NCBI RefSeq assembly: GCF_009789675.1
Contig: NZ_CP046916.1
Location: 310,001 to 374,000 of the forward strand
DNA: 64,000 nt
Source of the DNA: Paraburkholderia acidisoli
GTDB taxonomy: Bacteria > Pseudomonadota > Gammaproteobacteria > Burkholderiales > Burkholderiaceae
Direction: 5' to 3'
Under the pieces are notes generated by a model that was given only the letters and a program-made list of their open reading frames with translations, was not told where the DNA came from and made no database searches. Positions within the stretch are counted from its first letter, which is position 1, and every line of letters starts with the position of its first letter. Both the position numbers and the translations under genes were made by a program. Shown one piece after another: positions 63,125 to 64,000 of the stretch.

Positions 63125-64000
63125 TCGTCGTTATCTTTTTGCTCGTCATGCTGGGCGTGATGGGCGGCCTCGCCCTGACCGGCCATGCCGCCACGGACCT
63201 GCCGTTGCCCGCGATCTTCTCGCTGATCGGCATCTTCGCGTTTCTGTTCACCGCGGGTGTGTATATCGCCGCCACGCTGGCCATTCTCGGCCTGCTCGCG
63301 GGCTTCGTATTTTCCACCCGGCCGTTCTGGCTCGCCATCGGTCCGACCGCCTGGAACACGAGTTCGAACTACGTGCTGATCGCGGTGCCGCTGTTCCTGC
63401 TAATGGGCGAGATTCTGCTGCGCTCGGGGGTTTCGGAGCGGCTGTATAAAACGCTCGGCATGTGGGTCACGCGTCTGCCGGGCGGCTTGCTGCACGCGAA
63501 CATCGTCTCCTCGGGCGTGTTCGCCACCGTGTGCGGCTCGAGCATCGCCACGGCGGCCACCATGGGCTCGGTCGCGCTGCCGTACTTCGAGCGCACGAAG
63601 TACGACAAGAAGATGGTGCTCGGTTCGCTGGCGGCGGGCGGCGCGCTCGGCAATCTGTTTCCGCCCGGCATCACGCTCATCATTTACGGACTGCTAACAG
63701 AAACCTCGGTGGGCAAGCTGTATCTCGCCTCGCTGCTGCCGGGCATCATGGTGATGCTGCTGTGCATGGCCGTGGTGGTGGCTTACGGCCTGCGCAACAA
63801 GCGCCTGATCATCGAAAAGGGCGTGCCGCTGCGCGAACGGCTGATGGCGCTGGTGCACCTGCTGCCCGCCGTGGTGCTGATCGCGCTGGTGCTCGGCTCG
63901 ATCTACGGCGGCCTCGCCACGCCCACGGAAGCGGCGGCGCTCGGCGTGGTGGGCGCGGCCGTGTTCGCGGCGCTCAACCGCACGCTCTCGCTGAAGATGC
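63121..64000 (+). CDS. TRAP transporter large permease (DctM-like), truncated by the window
   Basis: The first 293 codons of a DctM-type permease; the full protein should be about 430 residues. Hydrophobic segments follow one another from the first residues (IVVIFLLVMLGVMG). Family signatures are FLLMGEILLRSGVS, SSGVFATVCGSSIATAATMG and NLFPPGITLIIYG. The ATG at 63121 overlaps the DctQ stop (ATGA). The frame stays open to the right edge of the window. The missing part and any DctP gene must lie to the right. Confidence 0.95.
   Translation, partial: MIVVIFLLVMLGVMGGLALTGHAATDLPLPAIFSLIGIFAFLFTAGVYIAATLAILGLLAGFVFSTRPFWLAIGPTAWNTSSNYVLIAVPLFLLMGEILLRSGVSERLYKTLGMWVTRLPGGLLHANIVSSGVFATVCGSSIATAATMGSVALPYFERTKYDKKMVLGSLAAGGALGNLFPPGITLIIYGLLTETSVGKLYLASLLPGIMVMLLCMAVVVAYGLRNKRLIIEKGVPLRERLMALVHLLPAVVLIALVLGSIYGGLATPTEAAALGVVGAAVFAALNRTLSLKM

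Overview
The window is GC-rich (coding wobble positions mostly G or C) and looks like a chromosomal segment of a Burkholderiaceae bacterium, most likely Paraburkholderia, Caballeronia or Burkholderia. This rests on the repeated presence of LysR and GntR regulators, a Burkholderia-type porin, a Tat-exported phospholipase C, a DUF4148 peptide, a VgrG cargo cluster and many small catabolic operons. The genus is an inference. I saw no rRNA, tRNA, CRISPR array, transposase or phage gene.

Layout. 1-5.4 kb: MFS transporter, LysR regulator, amidase and D-serine dehydratase, all on the plus strand. 5.5-13.9 kb: mixed housekeeping and small genes: an orphan protein resembling T6SS immunity families, an aldo/keto reductase, a LysR regulator, the RNA helicase RhlE, a MarR regulator with a small membrane protein, a DUF2945 protein, a lipoprotein and a membrane protein. 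13.9-17.5 kb: a DMT exporter/alpha-beta hydrolase pair divergent from a LysR gene, with a clear T-N11-A operator between them. 17.9-21.4 kb: phosphoketolase and acetate kinase, translationally coupled. 21.5-31.0 kb: a long minus-strand block of a three-subunit molybdenum hydroxylase, a two-component system, an MHS-family transporter, a quinone oxidoreductase and an orphan NitT/TauT-type binding protein. 31.2-38.2 kb: an FAD monooxygenase with a strongly structured leader, a GDSL lipoprotein, an alpha/beta hydrolase, a GFA protein, a lone ABC ATPase with altered motifs and a GT-C-like membrane protein. 38.2-42.5 kb: CHAD protein, NUDIX hydrolase, DUF1488-like protein, exported ParB-like lipoprotein and an AraC/GyrI regulator.

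42.6-49.5 kb is a type VI secretion cargo module: VgrG, DUF4123 adaptor, a secreted DUF3304-like protein (probable immunity) and a DUF2235/Tle1-like effector whose nucleophile serine is replaced by glycine and which carries a Lys/Ala-rich helical insertion. It is the best candidate here for an unusual system. 49.8-57.4 kb carries exported proteins (spherulin-4-like glycosidase, small lipoprotein, phospholipase C, porin), an Ldh_2 dehydrogenase, an exported isochorismatase-fold protein lacking its catalytic cysteine, and a DUF4148 peptide. 57.7-64 kb is a compact catabolic operon: an FCD-type GntR regulator, hydantoinase/oxoprolinase-family subunits A and B, and TRAP permeases, the last cut by the window edge. 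Two identical 15-bp operator-like sites precede the regulator and the operon, suggesting autoregulated control of uptake and hydrolysis of a cyclic amide or similar compound.
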